Shown piece after piece: positions 29,001 to 37,939 of a stretch of 64,000 bases of DNA (positions within the stretch are counted from its first letter, which is position 1; each line of letters begins with the position of its first letter). Both the position numbers and the translations under genes were made by a program. Source of the stretch: Panopea generosa (Eukaryota > Mollusca > Bivalvia > Adapedonta > Hiatellidae). Location of the stretch: positions 3,969,616-4,033,615 of the forward strand of contig CM055896.1 in assembly GCA_029582155.1 (NCBI GenBank). The letters run 5' to 3'. The notes beneath the pieces were generated by a model. It did not search any database. It was given only the letters and a program-made list of their open reading frames with translations, and was not told where the DNA came from.

Positions 29001-32000
29001 GAACACAATGATGTTTTGGTAAGCGTAAACCAAATGTTTTGTTTTATCGTTGACTTGTATCAAATTCATAAAGATGATATAATATTCTTTTCTTTATCTT
29101 AATTTTTTATTGTTATTGATAGTCACGTATTATTCTTTTTCGTAGATGCTGGATAACACGAAATGTTTTATTAGTAGCCTTCGTCCCAGCTGTCTGTCTC
29201 GTAATAGTGGTAAGAGCATTTCCGTATTAGTGTTTTTAAATTAGAAACAAACAAACATTAATATCAAAGTTTTAAACTGACATTTTATAAACATCGGATT
29301 GCCCACTACTTTAACTTTTCACTTATATTTGGTTTCGTGAATCATTGTGCTTTATTGTTTTTGCTGGAAAATAGATTAATACAAATGTTCAGCCAGTGAG
29401 TTCAATCAGTGTTGGATGAGCGGAATGCATGCTGCGTATTTTCTTGTTCCTCATATACATACTCGTATCATTAATCGAAACAGAACAAAACAGTTGAACT
29501 ACCTTTTTTATTCGTAGTTTCTATATGCATCCAAAATAATCTTCTTTTCATGTATTATGTTATCGTCGTGTTGAGCATAATGAAACTTAAAAGTGTCTGC
29601 AGTAATTGTTACATCTTAAAAAAAAATGTATAAAATATTCTAAAAAAACTATTAGAAAAAAAAAACATTCAAATGATCTTTGTCTCATACAAATATATAT
29701 ATCGACAGGTTTAAGAAATACTTGGTCAATCATTGATCCACATTATCAATGCAATCTATTGTCAGTGATATTTAAAATTTTAAAATATGTTTATAATTGT
29801 ATTTTTTCTTTGATGATTTTGTTAATATGATTATAATTATTGACAAGATCATTAATGAAATATAGCTACATACATATTTTAAAACTGTAAATATAATTTG
29901 GTTCTGATATTGACTAGTCGTGTCTTTACCAGTGCATGTACAGTGGTATATCGTACCGTCTATAAAGTAGATGCAAACACATGTCGTTATTGATGCAATT
30001 GTATTTATAATTTTTTATAATATTTCATCATATATTACACATTGACTCCATGCTACCAAGTGTAGGCACAGTTTAACTGATGTACCAAATAAATTTACTA
30101 TTTTTGCACTCTCGCCTCATATTGTATCAACGAAAGACAGTGTCATAAACTTTTATTTTATATACAATACGACTATTACTCAGGGGTTATATGAATCGAT
30201 CGCGAGTCAGTTTCCTAGACAGAATCAGTCACTAATTGATGTTTTAAGGAGACAGAATGCCTGGTGGGGTCGAACGTAGAATCAGATCAAACGTAGGATC
30301 GAACACGCAACATCTGGTTTAATCGGTCAACGCTCTATTGTCTGCACCTCGCTTTATTTGCTTTAAAATCACTTGTATCATAATGTGTACTCGTTAGTAT
30401 TATATTTTACTCTATAACGGAAATATGTTACTTATTACATGTTGATAACCGACATCAAGACAGAAGAGTGAGTTTGACTATGTGTACATTTACACACAAT
30501 GTACATGGATAGTACATGTAAATAACGGATGTTATATATTTCAACGTCTATCAATAATAGTCTCTACTCTGATAACGGCTTTGATATCTTAAACGTAACG
30601 TCTGAACCATTTTAATTCTCCTGATTCTAGATAAACACAGTTGTTCTGATGGTGGTGATGAGAATCATGCTCAAATCCATGTCAAAAGGATCAAAATCAA
30701 CAGTGGAGGATAGGTCTTCAATCAAGTAAGTTAATTGGAAGCGGTTATCCCAATATGATACAGATCCGACTTAAGATAATCGTAGTATATCAGAAGATGG
30801 CAATTTTCTCCGGTCACGGTTCTAGGCGATTAGCCAGCGCATGGTAGTATTATGTTCTCTCATAAGTCAGAAACAGGGGCGATGTTGTATGTTTTGCATA
30901 ATACCTAATTTACGGTTTAATTAACCGATATTACACACATTATTAAAGCATAATACACAATATAATACACAAACAATTCGTTTCATTTATTCAAAGTACG
31001 ACAATGGCGATGAATGTCGGTTTATTCTCCCACTTGCTGCCATCCAACTGAGCTGATGCCAATCATGTTCGCCCACCTACAATAAATTACGTATTTTGAT
31101 AATTCGTATATTATCATCAAAGCCGAGTTATCAAAGGAAAATCTTTAAAATAATTGTTTATTTCATAGTCTAAAGACGGTAATTACATACTCTCTGCGGG
31201 AACATAGGCGTTCTTCTATGTTTTAATCTAAACGTTTGAACAAGGAGACCCGTCTCTAAAATGAAAAATTCATTGAAACTACTAAAATATCGTTTATTTA
31301 TAAATGATGCCGACCAACTTATACTTAACGTATATATTGACAGTTGAACACCGGATCTATATGAATAATACCTATGGCATACACGAATCATACCTATGAC
31401 ATGTATGATTAATATCTGCGACATATAGTAATAATACAGGTGACACATGATTAGTATATATGACATATATGATTGATATGTATATGACACATATGATTTA
31501 TACGTGTGCAATATATCATTCGTACACTTGACATGTATGATTAAAACACGTGTCATAAATATTAAATACATGTAACATATATTAATTGTACATGTGACAT
31601 ATGTGATTTATACCTGTGATATATATAATAAATACCTGCGACATGTATGATTAATACATGTGGCATATATGATAATACATGTAAGATATGTATTTAATAC
31701 ATGTGAACTATATGATAATTACATGTAAGATATGTGATTAATATACATGTATGTAAAATATATGATTAAAACTTGTGAGATACTTGATTAATACGTGTAA
31801 CATATATGATAATACATGTGAGATATGTGATCAATACCTGTGAAATATATGATAATACTTGTGACATATATGATTAAAACATGTGATATATATGATAATA
31901 CATGTGAGATATATGATAATACACTTGATATATGTGATTAATACATGTGAGATATGTTATTAATACAAGTGAAATATATGATAATACATGTGAGATATAT

Positions 32001-35000
32001 GATTAATGCATGTGACATATATGATTATAATGTGAGAAATGTTATTAATACATGTGAGATATGTGATTAATACATGTGGAATATACGATAATAATATGAT
32101 ATATATGATTAATACATGTGACATATATGATAATATATGTGAGATATGTGATTGATACATGTGGCATATATGATAATACATGTGAGATATATGATCATAC
32201 AAGTGAGATATGTGAGTAATAAATGTGCATATATGAAACATACATATGATATACACAATTAATCCCTGTGATATATATTATAAATACCTGTGACATATAA
32301 CTATGATAAATGTCTATGATTTATATGAATAATACTTCTACCATATATGAATAACGCATATAATTTATATAATTAATACCTGTGATATATATGACTTATA
32401 TCTGTGACATATAACTATGATTCATACCTGTGTTTTATATTATTAATAATGCAATCGTATATCATTGATGCATGTAACACATATGCTTAGTACATGTGCA
32501 CTCTATTATTAATACATGTGACATAAATTATATGATTAAAACATGTGACATATATGATTATTACATGCCACTTATATCTTTAATAAATGAAATATATATG
32601 ATTAATATCTGTGACATATATGGTAATTATATGTGACAGATATAATTCATACGTGTGACATATATGGTAAATACCTGTGACATATACGATTAACACTTAT
32701 GATTAACACATGTGACATATGATTAACATCTATGATATATATGATTAACACAAATGCAATATAGTAGCATTTATGTCATTTAAAATTACTGTTTATGAAC
32801 TAATTATGAGATATGTATATATGACATGTATGGTTAATGTATGGTTTATACATGTGACATATATGCTTAATATACTAAACATTTATTTAGCTTACTTGTA
32901 AGAACTTGTTAATAACTCAAAGTTAGGTGTCTACTTCAACAGTTACTGTTTAAATAAATTAAACATGTTCATTGTTACATTATTACTGATTAAACCCGAC
33001 CCAGTTGCTTAACCCTTTTAAAATTTATAAACGACAACTCTTGTACGTCTTCGTACTAAAAGATATATCATTTGTTTCCCATATGTAAAACACAATGAAT
33101 ATGTATTCTGAGTATCCTATCGTTGATTAGCATTTTATATTTATATAGAAGACGGTTTCGTTAGTTTTTGGTCATTTTTTTCACATAGATCTATACAAAA
33201 TTTGACGAAACTTCCCAGTATTTAAGATTGATGTATGCAGTATGGAGAAAATGATCCATTTATAACTTCGGGGATGTAGCCATCCATGATCGAGCGTTTG
33301 TCGCAAATATGAACAAAATACCTCATGAACATTTATTTACATATATTTAATTTTAATTTTGATAAGGTTTCATTATATTAAATGTAATATTTGCCAAGTT
33401 ATTCACAGTGTTAGGGCTATTTAACAAAGCTATACAGTCACAATTTAATTTCAGGTACCTGATGATTATTGAGCTCAATTAATTATAAGTCTGTATTTAC
33501 TAAGACAATGTTTAAGTATTGTTTGTGTCTTTCCTGTAAAACCGACATTTTTAGACATAATTTAAAGACGGAAATATTGTTGATAAGGTAAAAAAAAACA
33601 CTTGACGGTAACCTATTATTTTTATTTTAGAATCTAATTAATACACGTTTGCATTACTTGAAATGTTATATTTGCAAAATTATTAGACACTCTTTATAGA
33701 AAAAATGGAATGACGATTATATTCACGTTGTTTTTTTGCAGAATTGGACTGAAAGCAGCATCAGTGTTACTTCCACTCCTGGGTCTAACATGGACATTTG
33801 GATTCTTGTCAGTCACCAGTAAAGAAACTCTTATTTTCACATATTTGTTTACATTCTTCAATTCAATGCAGGTAGCTGTTTTATTCACTACATAAACTAT
33901 AAACCATAAAACAAGGTTAAGTCATTGACAAGCCAACATAGTTTGGCAAGTTCTGTTAATACAAATTAACAGTATTAGATAGACTATCAATTATAAATTT
34001 AAAATAGATATTGCCTACGCGCATCTTGACGATCATTAACTAGTCATTCAAATTATATCTAAGATGTAACTGATACACATGGCGGATTAAATCAAAGTTA
34101 AATTGCAGTCACTGTTCATGACACACTCCCTATATCAATCAAACAATGGCGCGTATGCCAAGTTATGACATCGCTAATGATAACGTATATATTCTTATTA
34201 TTCTTATGACAATACGGAACCAGTGACTATAGCTTATCATGATAAATTAGAGGAAAAAAAGTGATTAGCCAGTCTTAAAATTGCAAACAAAAACTTGAAA
34301 TAGCATTAGTATTTTATCAATGAACTATATGGTTTCGAATCGGTAATTTTATTGATACATCTAAAAATGCGATTATCTAAGCAATCCTGGCTCATCTAGA
34401 ATAAATCTAAACATGGTTTTATGTTCGAGAGAGAAAACTGACAGGCACCCTTTAATGCATGTATTTTATAGTAATGGTGAGAATATATCTTACCATTTTA
34501 TGTTGGATAGAGAGAGAAAACTGACACACACCCATTAAAACATGTATTATAAAAGTAATAGTGAGAATATGTCTTACCATTTTTTGTTGGAGAGAGAAAA
34601 AAGTGACACACACCCTTCTATACATGTATTATAACAGTATATTAAACAAAGTTAAAAACTATTACTGACAGTTAATAAAGTTCAAGATATGATTGTCTTT
34701 ACAAGTAGTATCCACATACTGGAATAATTATTGACCAATGTGCTTTGTGGTTTATATTTATATTAAGTCCATAATTGTGACATATAAGTTACAACGGTTA
34801 CAATACTTAGTACAGTTGATTTTATATTTCAGGGTGTGTTCTTCTTTGTTTTCCATTGTCTGCTGAGTGTCGACGTAAGTGCTTATATTCATACCATTAT
34901 CAGGGTTCCTCCGTGGCCGAGTGGTCTAATGTCCAGTTTCGATATCACTTACCTGTCACCGCTAATGTCGTAGCTTTGAGTCCCGATCGCTCCAAAAACT

Positions 35001-36269
35001 TTATGTGAGGAATTTTGCCAGTTACTTGCGATAGGAAGGTGGTCCTACCCAGTCTGACTAAATCCGAGGTCTACCTTCACCAATTAAACTGGATTTGCCA
35101 TAATTAACCTGAAATTGTGTAGAAAAAGGCGTTTAACCCCATTTAAAAAATATACTAATAACAAACAAAAGTTCAGTTAAAAAAATGATTATCTATCTTA
35201 TCTGTGTCTTTTTTCCTGTAATCCGATAAAACATTAACATCAAATGTCGCCAAGCATACAGTTACGCCTGAGTGGTGCGTTATAAATCTCTTTGCGATAT
35301 CGATTTGTATTATAGGTTCAGAACGCGTTTGAACGACGCAGTAGACGTCAGAGCCATCTCAGAATGACAGAATCTTCGATGTCCAAACGTGACAGAAAAG
35401 ATTCAGATTTCGATTCTTCAGTATATTCCTTCAGTAAAACATCGGTAAGATAATGCAAATAGTAATGAAAAATAATAGTTTATCAAACATCAGATTAAAT
35501 AGAATAATGTACTAAGTTCAATACATGTCAATTCTTAAATACCTATTTTAGCGTTTGAACAACCATGAATGCATATTTCAAAGACTTTATTTTTATGTGT
35601 AATAAAACGTTTTGCATGTATGTATTCGTTACAATGTATCCTTCAGAATTCTAGAACATGATTACTTGTTGTGTGGCAGTTTTTTTAAAGTCTCTCTGGA
35701 CGTTATCCTCGGTTTTGTTATCATTTCTGGTTCCTTGGAAGAGAGCTCATTAGATGTGGCTCGGAACAACAATACCAGAAAACTCCTCGAGTCGGTACTA
35801 GGGAGCTCATGAAAAACTCATAACATAGTGAAATCATTTTCTTATTCAGATCAAAACGGCAACTACGGATGCACATTCAACATTAGACAGAAAACGACCC
35901 TACCATAGCAGCGATTTCACGAATGTGACGCGGCCACAATCTGTGACGTTTGACGATGACGTGTTCTATTCTCCGACACAGTCACAACATGGCAGCGTTT
36001 CCAGTCAAGTCAGCGGAACACATCCGAACAATATCGCTATGAGTCAATTGCCTCTAAAACATACACCAACCGACGGCCGCCGTCTTGAAAATATATCGTA
36101 CCATCGTGAGCCTGTACTGAATAATGCGAATCGTAGAACAAGTCGCAATGGACCCGAATCTTCGAATGGTTATGTATTTTACTATGGCAAAGACAATAAA
36201 ACTCCGAATGATCTTGAAGCATATATGGATTTTGAAAAGAACCAACTGTATGCAGTCGTTCAAAAATAA
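9127..36269 (+). CDS. Adhesion GPCR (CUB-EGF6-HRM-GAIN-7TM), 23-exon gene
   Basis: The coordinates span the whole coding locus; exons follow. The product is predicted to be a surface receptor that sheds or retains an autocleaved N-terminal fragment and signals through a 7TM bundle. Approximate residues: signal peptide 1-28, CUB 29-166, six EGF repeats 167-395, HRM-like 396-470, GAIN to 786 with GPS motif [11 protein letters not shown] (cleavage HL|T near 773), TM1-TM7 787-1040, tail to about 1222. TM3 carries the family signature [18 protein letters not shown]. Intron phases agree across every junction except one base in exon 6. All introns are GT-AG save intron 5 (GC-AG). CUB is known in vertebrate ADGRG6 and EGF arrays in ADGRE/ADGRL relatives; this mix is probably an invertebrate lineage, so no symbol is given. 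The gene is probably functional; the exon 6 conflict is the only damage seen. AATAAA overlaps the stop codon and recurs near 36637. Confidence 0.92.
10319..10566 (+). CDS. aGPCR exon 2: CUB domain, first part
   Basis: Follows acceptor TTTTTATTACAG. Phase 1 in, phase 0 out at donor GTTAGT. It encodes the opening of a CUB domain: cysteines at CNLP and YCTW, the strand [17 protein letters not shown] and then [10 protein letters not shown]. The pattern of two disulfide cysteine pairs continues into exon 3. Confidence 0.88.
10889..11052. repeat. Simple repeats in aGPCR intron 2: (GGAT)n and (AAT)n
   Basis: A GGAT tetranucleotide run at about 10889-10945, interrupted once, is followed by TAC/TAA trinucleotides and an uninterrupted AAT run to about 11052. 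Confidence 0.9.
11134..11299 (+). CDS. aGPCR exon 3: CUB domain, second part
   Basis: Follows acceptor TTTCACTTCAG and ends at donor GTTAGT in phase 1. It completes the CUB fold: RVCNDAGNQ (fourth cysteine), then [18 protein letters not shown] and QLTYD, the usual closing strand of the domain. An N-glycosylation sequon NST lies in the loop. Confidence 0.88.
11944..12026. repeat. Tandem duplication, 43-bp unit x 2, aGPCR intron 3
   Basis: AATAAGTAATTATAGCATGA to GATTACGTCATTGTA occurs twice in direct succession with almost no differences, suggesting a recent duplication. Each copy includes TTACGTCA, which resembles a cAMP-response half site; that resemblance may be chance. Confidence 0.85.
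12572..13258 (+). CDS. aGPCR exon 4: six EGF-like repeats
   Basis: A single 687-bp exon holds six EGF modules, each with six cysteines and the C-x-C-x2-G-[YF]-x-G-x2-C ending. Module starts are at [51 protein letters not shown] and [11 protein letters not shown]. Modules 4 to 6 are preceded by EID or DID but lack the acidic residue just before the first cysteine, so they are not classic calcium-binding EGFs. The open frame extends 5' to 12361, but those codons are intron: the acceptor TCTAATTTCAG at 12571 restores the phase left by exon 3. Donor GTAAGA at 13259. Confidence 0.93.
13291..13500 (+). mobile_element. tRNA-derived SINE, family E, in aGPCR intron 4
   Basis: The head GACCGCGTGGCCGAGTGGTA carries an A box and TTGAGTTCGATCCTC a B box, spaced as in a Ser/Leu-type tRNA. 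An unrelated body follows to about 13500. No acceptor-stem pairing is seen. Confidence 0.7.
14520..14660 (-). mobile_element. SINE family C fragment, aGPCR intron 4
   Basis: Shares the family C body seen better at 20318 (CAAATCACG, CCAGTACT, TGTCTTGATCAAG). The tRNA-like head is missing. Confidence 0.55.
14804..14911 (+). CDS. aGPCR exon 5: HRM-like module, first part, with GC donor
   Basis: After acceptor TTTCTTTAG the frame reads [31 protein letters not shown] and PEAEG. The W-x2-T-x2-G-x6-CP spacing is that of the hormone-receptor-like module before GAIN domains. There is no usable GT donor in the right phase. AAG|GCAAGC at 14911/14912 fits the rare GC donor class and makes the junction PEAEG-HAIRHC, matching the family pattern G-x-A-x-R-x-C. 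Confidence 0.8.
15088..15408 (+). CDS. aGPCR exon 6: HRM end and GAIN start, frame conflict
   Basis: Acceptor TAATTTTAG at 15087, donor GTATTC at 15409. Entered in the phase left by exon 5 it reads [14 protein letters not shown], the expected HRM continuation. The end of the module, WSQPDLSGC, and the rest of the exon ([47 protein letters not shown]) lie in the next frame, which joins exon 7 correctly. One base too many (or two missing) therefore lies between about 15130 and 15155. It could be an assembly indel, a strain lesion or a true frameshift. Confidence 0.8.
15467..15553 (-). mobile_element. tRNA-like SINE head, family F, just after aGPCR exon 6
   Basis: On the - strand: CGGCCCGGTAGTGGAGTGGA then GGTTGCAAATTCGATCCCC (A and B box). 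A second copy sits at 22438-22512. It lies only about 60 bp past the exon 6 donor. Confidence 0.6.
16457..16525 (+). CDS. aGPCR exon 7: GAIN domain A segment
   Basis: A 69-bp phase 0 exon, acceptor TGTGTTATAG, donor GTAAGT. It encodes [23 protein letters not shown], resembling the helical GAIN-A stretch where other family members have a V-x-N-x-L-D-x2-N-x2-AW pattern. Confidence 0.82.
18727..18880 (+). CDS. aGPCR exon 8: GAIN domain helices
   Basis: Acceptor TTATTTCATCAG, donor GTAGTT, phase 1 out. It encodes [19 protein letters not shown] followed by a basic stretch [11 protein letters not shown] and [14 protein letters not shown] could be a proprotein-convertase-like site within the GAIN region; this is inference only. 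Confidence 0.82.
19266..19391 (+). CDS. aGPCR exon 9: GAIN domain
   Basis: Acceptor ATACAATTTAG, donor GTACGT, phase 1 on both sides. It encodes [18 protein letters not shown] then [18 protein letters not shown], the GAIN strand and the 'I-x-L-P' segment before the next helix. Sequon NFS is present. Confidence 0.82.
20318..20503 (-). mobile_element. SINE family C, aGPCR intron 9
   Basis: The - strand head includes GGTCCATCAGTAGAGCATCG and GTGTGTTCGATCCTC boxes. The body contains TGTGTCCTTGAGCAAGACA, CTTAATACTGGTTCTACCC and CGTGATTTGTATCC. Copies or fragments at 14520, 24970, 26218 and 62575 are in the same orientation. It ends about 70 bp before exon 10. Confidence 0.75.
20571..20658 (+). 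CDS. aGPCR exon 10: GAIN domain
   Basis: Acceptor GTATTTTTAAG, donor GTAAGT, phase 2 out. It encodes [19 protein letters not shown] and [11 protein letters not shown]. The 'v-x-S-x-f-x-n-L-x-k-L-F' strand is typical of GAIN-B, shortly before a VISSKV-like strand in exon 11. Confidence 0.82.
21358..21475 (+). CDS. aGPCR exon 11: GAIN-B strands, tandemly copied donor
   Basis: Acceptor TCCATTTCAG; phase 0 out at donor GTATGT 21476. It encodes [19 protein letters not shown] and [11 protein letters not shown], ending IRLEFTLQ. The last about 20 bp of the exon plus the donor region recur twice more downstream at 56-bp spacing (donor copies at 21532 and 21588). Confidence 0.87.
21457..21606 (+). 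repeat. Three tandem copies of the exon 11 donor region, 56-bp unit
   Basis: The exon end plus GTATGTGTTATCTGTCACTT recurs, giving ACGTTACAG|GTATGTG at 21476, 21532 and 21588. Only the first copy keeps the reading frame of the GAIN domain as conserved. Confidence 0.93.
22164..22395 (+). mobile_element. tRNA-derived SINE, family D, aGPCR intron 11
   Basis: The head CCGTTGCTGAGTGGTCTAAG with B box TAGGTTCGAGTTCC is Leu/Ser-tRNA-like. The body contains TTGCCAGTTACTTGCAGAAG, and the end is AAAATGGCGTTAAGCCC. A sister copy lies at 34902-35143. Confidence 0.75.
22438..22512 (-). mobile_element. tRNA-like SINE head, family F
   Basis: The - strand shows GGTTGCAGGTTCGGTCCCG and an A-box region. It matches the head at 15467. 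Short, decayed copy. Confidence 0.5.
22711..22769 (+). CDS. aGPCR exon 12: GAIN-B before the GPS
   Basis: Acceptor CTTTTTCAG, donor GTAAGT, phase 2 out. It encodes [19 protein letters not shown]. The cysteine of CVF-x-N is the first GPS disulfide residue. The usual tryptophan two residues after the V is replaced by methionine here. Confidence 0.87.
24169..24298 (+). CDS. aGPCR exon 13: GPS autoproteolysis site
   Basis: Acceptor CATGTAACAG, donor GTAAGC. It encodes [18 protein letters not shown] followed by [20 protein letters not shown]. All GPS landmarks are visible: WSSQGC, C-x-C, and HL|T with the nucleophilic threonine. The tethered agonist would begin TNFAVLM. The receptor is therefore predicted to self-cleave. 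Confidence 0.95.
24740..24849 (+). CDS. aGPCR exon 14: TM1
   Basis: Acceptor CGTTCCAG, donor GTATGG, phase 2 out. After [16 protein letters not shown] it encodes the first membrane helix [20 protein letters not shown]. Confidence 0.92.
24970..25147 (-). mobile_element. SINE family C, aGPCR intron 14
   Basis: Same order as the 20318 copy: CAAATCACG, CCAGTACTTAG, CTGCTCAAGGATACC, then the reversed tRNA-like head with GATCGGATCCACGACC and GCTCTACTGCTTGACCATG. Confidence 0.7.
25542..25641 (+). CDS. aGPCR exon 15: TM2
   Basis: Acceptor TCTTATTTCAG, donor GTCAGT. It encodes [16 protein letters not shown] then helix [18 protein letters not shown]. The R-x-x-R-x-x-I-H-x-x-L start and the F-L-x-G-I-D end match aGPCR TM2. 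Confidence 0.92.
26218..26420 (-). mobile_element. SINE family C, diverged, aGPCR intron 15
   Basis: Retains GGACCAGTACTAAACATATG and TTGCTCGAGGACAACA, then a decayed reversed head with TTGGTTCGATGCTCTA. The oldest-looking family C copy. Confidence 0.6.
28046..28199 (+). CDS. aGPCR exon 16: TM3
   Basis: Acceptor TTATTTCAG, donor GTGAGA, phase 1 out. It encodes [17 protein letters not shown] then [19 protein letters not shown] and [13 protein letters not shown]. The cysteine at the helix start (extracellular disulfide) and the WMLVEG motif are diagnostic of class B2 receptors. Confidence 0.96.
28532..28598 (+). CDS. aGPCR exon 17: TM4
   Basis: Acceptor TTACTTCCCAG, donor GTACGT, phase 2 out. 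It encodes [18 protein letters not shown] then GTGP. It continues GW-GVP from exon 16, the usual TM4 motif. Confidence 0.92.
29146..29209 (+). CDS. aGPCR exon 18: second extracellular loop and TM5 start
   Basis: Acceptor CTTTTTCGTAG, donor GTAAGA. It encodes [18 protein letters not shown] followed by VIV. The CW-x-T/S motif supplies the loop 2 cysteine that pairs with TM3. Confidence 0.92.
30247..30352 (-). mobile_element. Decayed tRNA-like SINE head, aGPCR intron 18
   Basis: The reversed head contains TAGGATCGAACACGCAACAT and CGGTCAACGCTCTATTG. GGGTCGAACGTAGAATC just before it may be a partial duplication. It has decayed too far to place in a family. Confidence 0.4.
30631..30725 (+). CDS. 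aGPCR exon 19: TM5 end and third cytoplasmic loop
   Basis: Acceptor TGATTCTAG, donor GTAAGT, phase 2 out. It encodes [20 protein letters not shown] then [12 protein letters not shown], a basic, serine-rich loop likely to face G proteins. Confidence 0.9.
31330..32890. repeat. AT-rich minisatellite, about 22-bp unit, aGPCR intron 19
   Basis: Roughly 1.5 kb of imperfect copies of ATTAATACATGTGACATATA (about 20-24 bp). Units vary between GACATATATG, GAGATATATG and GATATATATG. Long open frames on the - strand (runs of SHMYYHI-type residues) are artefacts of the repeat. Confidence 0.93.
33742..33871 (+). CDS. aGPCR exon 20: TM6 and start of TM7
   Basis: Acceptor TTTTTTTGCAG, donor GTAGCT. It encodes [20 protein letters not shown], then [23 protein letters not shown]. 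The LLPLLGLTW-x-FG motif is the aGPCR TM6 hallmark. Confidence 0.95.
34427..34640. repeat. Tandem repeat, about 83-bp unit x 2.5, aGPCR intron 20
   Basis: GAGAGAGAAAACTGACA, CATGTATT and GTGAGAATAT-TCTTACCATTTT recur in order, starting near 34427, 34511 and 34591. Confidence 0.85.
34833..34874 (+). CDS. aGPCR exon 21: TM7
   Basis: A 42-bp exon, acceptor ATATTTCAG, donor GTAAGT. It encodes [14 protein letters not shown], continuing SMQ-G-x-F-x-F-x-x-H-C-L from exon 20, which is the conserved TM7. Confidence 0.93.
34902..35143 (+). mobile_element. tRNA-derived SINE, family D, aGPCR intron 21
   Basis: Head CTCCGTGGCCGAGTGGTCTA, decayed B box TAGCTTTGAGTCCCG, body GCCAGTTACTTGCGATAGGA, tail GGCGTTTAACCCC. 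It lies 28 bp after the exon 21 donor. Confidence 0.78.
35316..35444 (+). CDS. aGPCR exon 22: juxtamembrane cytoplasmic tail
   Basis: Acceptor GTATTATAG, donor GTAAGA. It encodes [16 protein letters not shown] then [16 protein letters not shown] and [10 protein letters not shown]. Arginine-rich helix-8-like start, then many serines suited to phosphorylation. Confidence 0.87.
35850..36269 (+). CDS. aGPCR exon 23: tail, stop codon
   Basis: Acceptor TCTTATTCAG. The frame runs phase 0 for 139 codons to TAA at 36267. It encodes [38 protein letters not shown] and the end [13 protein letters not shown]. Polar and serine-rich with several tyrosines, including FYSP, FYYG and LYAV; no PDZ-binding C terminus is apparent. 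It reads in phase with exon 22, so the start codon for this frame is far upstream. Confidence 0.88.
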   Translation: MKTATTDAHSTLDRKRPYHSSDFTNVTRPQSVTFDDDVFYSPTQSQHGSVSSQVSGTHPNNIAMSQLPLKHTPTDGRRLENISYHREPVLNNANRRTSRNGPESSNGYVFYYGKDNKTPNDLEAYMDFEKNQLYAVVQK

Positions 36270-37939
36270 AATAAGTGTAAATCATAACTGTTGCAAACTG
36301 AAATCGAAAACTATTCATATATAAAAAGTACATCGAATATTCTTCCAGGCTGTATTTAGTGACAGCAAACATTTGAGGTATTATCTAAATCTAACTTTGG
36401 TTGAAATAACATCTTGATAGCAACGAACGTTAGCTTGTGTACAACTGACATTAAATACATGTGTTATGACGGCAACCAAGTGATTCAACGTTAAGGAAGT
36501 GAAGCGCCGAAGATTATGTAAATCGATACAGTTTTAATTCTCGTACAGATGTTGATTATAGACGTTTTTAAATGCTATAATGTACTACAAATGTAGCCCC
36601 ACACCGAAAACAATTCAGTGAAATATTTATCAATCCTAATAAAAACGATATATACTATAACAATATATTGCATTGTATGTATACAATAATAACACGTGTT
36701 GATATAATTACGTACAAGGAACTTGTCCTTTCGATAGATTCATATACATTGGTATTTATAATATAATTTGTTACATTTCCTCTTATCTTTTTGCATTAAT
36801 ATTCATTAAAAATCAAGGTAATAAGCTAAGTTTATTTCATAAATTTCATCCGCTAATCTATTCCTATGAGTGTATGGGTCAACTTCATAGTGTAATTAAA
36901 GTTCTTACATATACTATGTTTTTTTTATTTAATGTATCCCAATTAGATAAACTTTGTTTCTATATGTTATGACTGTTAAATGACAAAAAATAATTTAATC
37001 GAAAGTAGTCCAAGTATTAAGTTTATTTTTATTGAAGGTCATCATTTGACTCGTGGTAACATGCAATTATTAAAGAAATTGTTGAATACATTTTGATCCC
37101 TATCACAAATAAATCAACCTTAAAAGTTTTAAATAAGTTAATGTACAAAAGCAGACATCAGCTTATAGTGGCTAACTTGTTTTCAAACGTTTAGTAAATA
37201 TATACGAACATATCAAGTTGTCTGTCTTTCCTTTATAGCATCCATGCCTAGTTGATGTGTGTTAATATCACGTCATCATGTACAGTCACAGTCTTATGTA
37301 ACTTATGTATACTGTAACTGATCCACGTGTTTGTCCTAGAAACTGGCCAAGGTCAGTCTGTGCGATATAGATCGTAACTAAACTATAAACTCGATATGTT
37401 GCTGAAAGAACACCTTGATTCTTACACTTCCTGTGTACCTTTTGAAAGTTTATGGGTTTCGCCGATACAATTAACATTGGAGTTGCCGATTAGAACAAAG
37501 TCATCATTAAAGGAGCCAAACGGATGAAACATGGAAGGGCGAACATGGTCTTATTTCCGGTAGATTGAAACCTTGATGGCAACGTTTACTAGGGGAGGGT
37601 CCGTTAAAATCACTATTAAATATTGTTGTTTTTAGAAGGGTGCCTATATAAACTAGAGAAGGCAGTCTCTTACGTAGTGGACACACTGATCTGTCGCTTA
37701 GCCACTTGTTATTTGTTGCTAAGAATTAAAGTACTGTTTGTAAAACCACGTGTTTGTCTTAAGTAATACCATAGTAGTACAGATGTACAGGTACTTACAT
37801 TTTGGCACACACATTTATGTTGAAAAAAAGACTCTTGGTTAGAGTTTAGCTCGGTCCTAAAACTAAATGTAATAAAGGTAGTCAGTTACTTGAAGACAGA
37901 ATATGGTTCTACTCCGCTGATCTAACATGATTTGCAATT
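36270..37939. other. Receptor 3' UTR and downstream spacer
   Basis: AATAAA motifs at about 36265 and 36637 could end the receptor transcript. A short segment at 37640-37750 (TGCCTATATAAACTAG, later AATTAAAGTACTG) has a TATA-box and start-like layout reminiscent of a solo LTR, but no boundary repeats are evident. No coding frame is supported. Confidence 0.45.

Noticed and set aside
31170-32256. - strand open frames of 98-133 codons rich in SHMYYH
   Set aside because: They derive from the 22-bp minisatellite and lack stops only because of the repeat.
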